Assembly (NCBI GenBank): GCA_000155435.1
Contig: DS990260.1
Coordinates: forward strand, 1,762,515 to 1,826,514
Direction of reading: 5' to 3'
Length of the DNA stretch: 64,000 bases
From: Clostridiales bacterium 1_7_47FAA
Lineage (GTDB): Bacteria; Bacillota; Clostridia; Lachnospirales; Lachnospiraceae
Position 1 is the stretch's first letter. Every line of letters begins with the position of its first letter. Shown here in pieces: positions 62,026 through 64,000 of the stretch. The position numbers and the translations under genes are program-made. Under the pieces are notes generated by a model. It did not search any database and was not told the DNA's origin. It was given only the letters and a program-made list of their open reading frames with translations.

Positions 62026-63117
62026 CTATTGTTCCATCATTTCTTCCAGAATATCTACTGCATATTTTATATCGTCTATTGCATATCGATGATCACAAGG
62101 AAAAGCAAGCATATGCGTGGATATATAATCTGCAACAGGGCATATACCCTTGGCCTTCTCTGGTAGCGGCCATATAACAGGCAAATACAGCCCTTTTTCG
62201 CTTAACTTTTTTTCTAAAGCAAGCTGGTTTACTTCTGTTAGTATAGGATAATAAAGGGTGCTTCTGCTTGGATTATTGAGCATGGAGTGGATACATGGGA
62301 TATTTTTCAATTCATTTTGTAAGAATTCTGTGTTTCTACAACGTTCTGCATACATTTTCTTTAAATCCATACATTGTAGCAGCCTTTCTGATTCATAATC
62401 CATCCTAACAATATTATTTATTCCATCAATATAGGCATTTGCTTTCCTGAACACCTCACGATAATATTCCTTTTCTTTTTTTACGCCATTATGAAGATAA
62501 CAGCTTTTGTGTTTTAATCCATCTTTTCTCATATCTGCAAAATATGAATCTTTATCCAGGGATATCTTTCTGATAGGGTTCCTTGATAGTAATATGCCTC
62601 CGTCCGGTATAGCAAACCACTTCCTAATACTGCAGACTGTATAATATGCTTCAAAACTTTCTACTGTCCGGCCCAAAAAATCATGAGTAACATCTTCAAT
62701 TGTGAGTATATTTTCAGTATTTCTAATAATGTCCTCTAAGCCATCCAAGCAGACTGCAGGCTGACCAAAATAATTCATATACAAAAAAAGGGAATTTTTC
62801 TTGATTTTCGTTCGTACATCGTTTAAATCAATCGATAAATCATGATTTAAGCGATAAAAGACCACCTTATATCCTTCATCTTCGAAAGACTTCGGCATAC
62901 ATGTACAACATAACGCAGGCATTAATACTGTGGCATAAGACTCTTTATGTAATCTGGCTATATAACGAATTGCGTCCCGTCCACTTCTTAAATACTTAAT
63001 CCTATCATCCCGTATGTCATATAAAACATTATCTGTTGATTCAAGCACATATGGTTTATTTGATTCCCAATCATATTCACTTCCCATTTCAAAAACTTTC
63101 GGTTTATATTTTTTCAT
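62026..63117 (-). CDS. PLP-dependent aminotransferase-like protein (DegT/DnrJ type)
   Basis: A 363-residue protein with the fold-type I layout but weak family signature. The cofactor region is visible: IEDVTHDFLG (D142 near the pyridine nitrogen, H145) and the Schiff-base lysine K166 in VCSIRKWFAIPDGG. An N-terminal LRSGRDAIRYIARLHKES helix resembles the DegT/DnrJ/EryC1 start. It is shorter in the C-terminal domain and shows LYYPILTEVN and FPCDHRY stretches. It may transaminate a nucleotide-linked keto sugar or a related precursor. The start overlaps the stop of the initiating transferase gene (ATGA). Confidence 0.72.
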   Translation of the reverse strand: MKKYKPKVFEMGSEYDWESNKPYVLESTDNVLYDIRDDRIKYLRSGRDAIRYIARLHKESYATVLMPALCCTCMPKSFEDEGYKVVFYRLNHDLSIDLNDVRTKIKKNSLFLYMNYFGQPAVCLDGLEDIIRNTENILTIEDVTHDFLGRTVESFEAYYTVCSIRKWFAIPDGGILLSRNPIRKISLDKDSYFADMRKDGLKHKSCYLHNGVKKEKEYYREVFRKANAYIDGINNIVRMDYESERLLQCMDLKKMYAERCRNTEFLQNELKNIPCIHSMLNNPSRSTLYYPILTEVNQLALEKKLSEKGLYLPVIWPLPEKAKGICPVADYISTHMLAFPCDHRYAIDDIKYAVDILEEMMEQ

Positions 63118-63761
63118 ATTTTTTCCAATATCTTTAGTTTTTCTTTTTCAGTTTCATCCATCTGATTCTGCGACATATCTTTATATGTGTTTTCATGCCC
63201 CAAAACAACTATAATGGATTTTAAAAATATTTTTAAATCCATCAAAAACGTACAGTGCTTTGCATAATACGCATCATTTTTCATTTTTTCGTTACCATCA
63301 ACCGAATTTCGGAAGAATGCCTGGCTATATCCAGTTAAGCCTGGACGTACCTGTAAAAATATCCTCACTTCGGGTGGATATCGATCCAACCAATCCGGGG
63401 GATCCGGTCGTGGTCCAATGAGGCTCATCTCCCCTTTCAACATGTTTAGAATCTGAGGAATTTCATCTATACTGGTACTACGTAAAAACCTTCCCACTCT
63501 GGTGACACGCGGATCATCAACGCCATTATAAGTGGAACCGTCAGCCAGTCGAATATCAGGAGCACTTTTCTTCATGGAGCGGAATTTATACATCTTAAAA
63601 AGTTTACCATTTTTTCCGACTCTTAATGCATTATAGAAAACCGGTAAACCATCATCCAGTATAATCATGGGTGCAACAACTATACAAATCAGTCCAAAAA
63701 CAGGCAGCCCCAGAACTGATAATATTATGTCTATTATTCGTTTAAAACAACGCTCATACAT
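63114..63761 (-). CDS. Short phosphoglycosyl transferase (PglC-like initiating sugar transferase)
   Basis: The 215-residue protein has one membrane-embedded helix at the N-terminus (IIDIILSVLGLPVFGLICIV), then the catalytic domain: MYKFRSMKKSAPD, RSTSIDEIPQILNML with the catalytic Asp-Glu pair, SLIGPRPDPP and RPGLTGYSQAFFRNS. It has no multi-span N-terminal part, so it belongs to the monotopic PglC/WcaJ-core type. It moves sugar-1-phosphate onto undecaprenyl phosphate. AGAGGA lies seven bases upstream, overlapping the end of the aminotransferase gene. It starts the second polysaccharide, independent of the large transferase at 15256-16659. Confidence 0.93.
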   Translation of the reverse strand: MYERCFKRIIDIILSVLGLPVFGLICIVVAPMIILDDGLPVFYNALRVGKNGKLFKMYKFRSMKKSAPDIRLADGSTYNGVDDPRVTRVGRFLRSTSIDEIPQILNMLKGEMSLIGPRPDPPDWLDRYPPEVRIFLQVRPGLTGYSQAFFRNSVDGNEKMKNDAYYAKHCTFLMDLKIFLKSIIVVLGHENTYKDMSQNQMDETEKEKLKILEKI

Positions 63762-63765
63762 ATAT

Positions 63766-64000
63766 TTATCCTCTGTCTATTTCATCCAAAATCTCTTTCA
63801 TGTTTTCTATTACATATAAAACATCTTCTTTTTCGAGACATGTATGTAACGGAAGGGTAATCTCATTTTCGTATACCCCGTAAGCATTCGGATAATCCTT
63901 TATCTCAAAACCCATAGCTACATATCCACTCATCATTGGCAGTGGTTTATAATGGACATTTGCTGCAATCCCACGCTCAGCCAGTTTAGTAATAATGTTG
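63766..64000 (-). CDS. DegT/DnrJ/EryC1 aminotransferase, C-terminal part
   Basis: The last 77 residues of a gene that runs off the right edge. The translation contains LAERGIAANVHYKPLPMMSG and NAYGVYENEITLPLHTCLEK, the conserved C-terminus of sugar aminotransferases of the PglE/WecE/ArnB class, including the HYKPLP and LPLHTCL motifs. Such enzymes make amino sugars such as UDP-4-amino-sugars for diNAcBac. The PglC-like transferase follows after four bases, which fits a diNAcBac-type initiating sugar, by inference. The PLP lysine lies outside the window. Confidence 0.82.
   Translation of the reverse strand, partial: NIITKLAERGIAANVHYKPLPMMSGYVAMGFEIKDYPNAYGVYENEITLPLHTCLEKEDVLYVIENMKEILDEIDRG

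Overview
The window looks like chromosomal DNA of an anaerobic gut Firmicute of the class Clostridia, most like Lachnospiraceae of the Enterocloster/Clostridium clostridioforme type. This is inferred from strong AGGAGG ribosome binding sites, tightly overlapping operons, a PepV-type dipeptidase, a DUF3798 lipoprotein and cell-wall-binding repeats. Species cannot be fixed from the sequence alone. I saw no rRNA, tRNA, CRISPR array, integrase or transposase.

Region 1 (1-10.5 kb, minus strand) is a solute uptake and peptide catabolism operon. It runs from a lipoprotein binding protein (DUF3798) through a hairpin, a two-domain ABC ATPase, two RbsC-type permeases (one frameshifted), an M20D amidohydrolase, a PepV-like dipeptidase, an M24 Xaa-Pro peptidase and the start of a second PepV-like gene. 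A FadR-type GntR regulator lies just upstream on the same strand. Both the regulator and the binding protein have near-consensus sigma-A promoters with 17-base spacers.

Region 2 (10.6-14.4 kb) is mixed: a decayed GyrI-like gene, a GNAT acetyltransferase, an unknown membrane protein, and a plus-strand DedA plus GT4 glycosyltransferase pair that is probably a membrane glycolipid or lipid-carrier module.

Region 3 (14.4-43.4 kb, minus strand) is a first exopolysaccharide locus. Read 5' to 3' it holds glmM and glmS, a SARP-like winged-helix protein, an NDP-sugar pyrophosphorylase-like gene, a large cell-wall-binding repeat protein, two nucleotide-sugar dehydrogenases, glycosyltransferases, a Wzx flippase, a frameshifted Wzy-like polymerase/ligase and two Wzz-type chain-length proteins. 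One Wzz protein is fused to a degenerate GGDEF domain. Further on are a GT2-phosphoesterase fusion, a GT42/DUF115-like protein with a CMP-sugar synthetase, a radical SAM enzyme, a REC-GGDEF-EAL protein, a WcaJ-like initiating transferase and an exported transglutaminase-like protein. Cyclic-di-GMP control of polymer length and output is a reasonable hypothesis.

Region 4 (43.5-64 kb, minus strand) is a second, visibly AT-richer polysaccharide locus, probably acquired horizontally. It runs off the right edge. It has an aminotransferase, a short PglC-like initiating transferase, a PLP-dependent enzyme, an ATP-grasp ligase, four GT4 enzymes, Wzy, Wzx, a sialyltransferase-like enzyme with a CMP-sugar synthetase, Ugd and a UDP-glucuronate epimerase, a VanZ-like protein, an acyltransferase and the capEFG set for UDP-L-FucNAc. 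A truncated, frameshifted glycosyltransferase remnant sits exactly at the compositional boundary next to glmM. Each of the two loci carries its own flippase, polymerase and initiating transferase.
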